From contig CM038913.1 in NCBI GenBank assembly GCA_021904315.1, positions 9,051,958 through 9,115,957 on the forward strand: a stretch of 64,000 bases of DNA. The letters are read 5' to 3'. The position numbers were made by a program, and so were the translations under genes. The notes beneath the pieces are model-generated. The model did not search any database. It was given only the letters and a program-made list of their open reading frames with translations, and was not told the origin of the DNA. This stretch comes from Sphagnum magellanicum (Eukaryota > Streptophyta > Sphagnopsida > Sphagnales > Sphagnaceae). Of the stretch, positions 63,791 to 64,000 are shown one piece after another. Numbering within the stretch: the first letter of the stretch is position 1; each line of letters begins with the position of its first letter.

Positions 63791-64000
63791 CATTTGGACT
63801 CATTCAACAATAATGGATTAGAAGATCACGAAGAGCATTGCACCATAGAGAGTTGACGAGAATATTGGAGTTATTTAATAAGTTCAACCATTGGAGCTTT
63901 TGATGGGCATCATGGGGTGAAATGGGTCAACCTTTTGTGAGCACATAACATCCACACCCACAAAGACATGACAATGCCTTTTATTGTTTTCAAACTAACA

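Noticed and set aside
1..64000. CRISPR array, bacterial operon, rRNA or tRNA
   Set aside because: The tandem repeats are adjacent and degenerate, without unique spacers of constant length. No rRNA or tRNA sequence or cloverleaf was recognised by eye. Genes are spliced and widely spaced.

Overview
The window is nuclear DNA from a land plant, probably a non-flowering one such as a moss or fern. Every convincing gene is split by GT-AG introns (donors like GTAAGT and GTATGT, acceptors like TGCAG). The families are plant ones: a chloroplast-type RNA pseudouridine synthase 6, a mitochondrial NFU4/5-type iron-sulfur scaffold, a plant CCCH zinc finger protein, and a small plant-conserved protein. The lineage is inferred from repeat style and transposase type and is not proven.

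Layout. 1-13 kb is a gene island. It holds a two-exon gene for a ~79-residue protein (+, 2016-3285), a nine-exon pseudouridine synthase gene (-, 4602-8613), an unresolved cluster of exon-like segments (+, 9.8-11.1 kb) and an intronless 560-codon gene for a low-complexity protein with four internal repeats and a C-terminal CTIL prenylation box (-, 11139-12821). 13-28 kb is AT-rich repeat DNA with a decayed pogo/Tigger-like transposase (17.7-19.3 kb), a P-loop fragment (20.5 kb) and a long degenerate minisatellite (27.2-28.2 kb). The minisatellite ends just before the NFU gene (+, 28358-30997, six exons, 299 codons). A possible further gene (31.5-32.4 kb) and a 311-bp hAT-type MITE with terminal inverted repeats follow. 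33-50 kb is a gene desert, ending in a ~194-bp tandem array and a good TATA box. 50.3-59 kb holds the CCCH zinc finger gene (+, up to eleven exons whose phases all agree). 59-64 kb is repeat DNA with a second, different pogo-like transposase relic and a ~155-bp tandem satellite.

The genes do not form a pathway. Two products are organellar (pseudouridine synthase in plastids, NFU in mitochondria), and the CCCH protein is expected to bind RNA or DNA in the nucleus. Exon joins were checked by reading-frame arithmetic: the pseudouridine synthase (504 aa), NFU (299 aa) and CCCH (503 aa) models each come out as whole codons. I found no new defence system, CRISPR array, rRNA or tRNA. The most unusual item is the 560-aa repeat protein. 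The most unusual structures are the repeats in NFU intron 1, which copy the splice acceptor region, and the arrays abutting gene starts.
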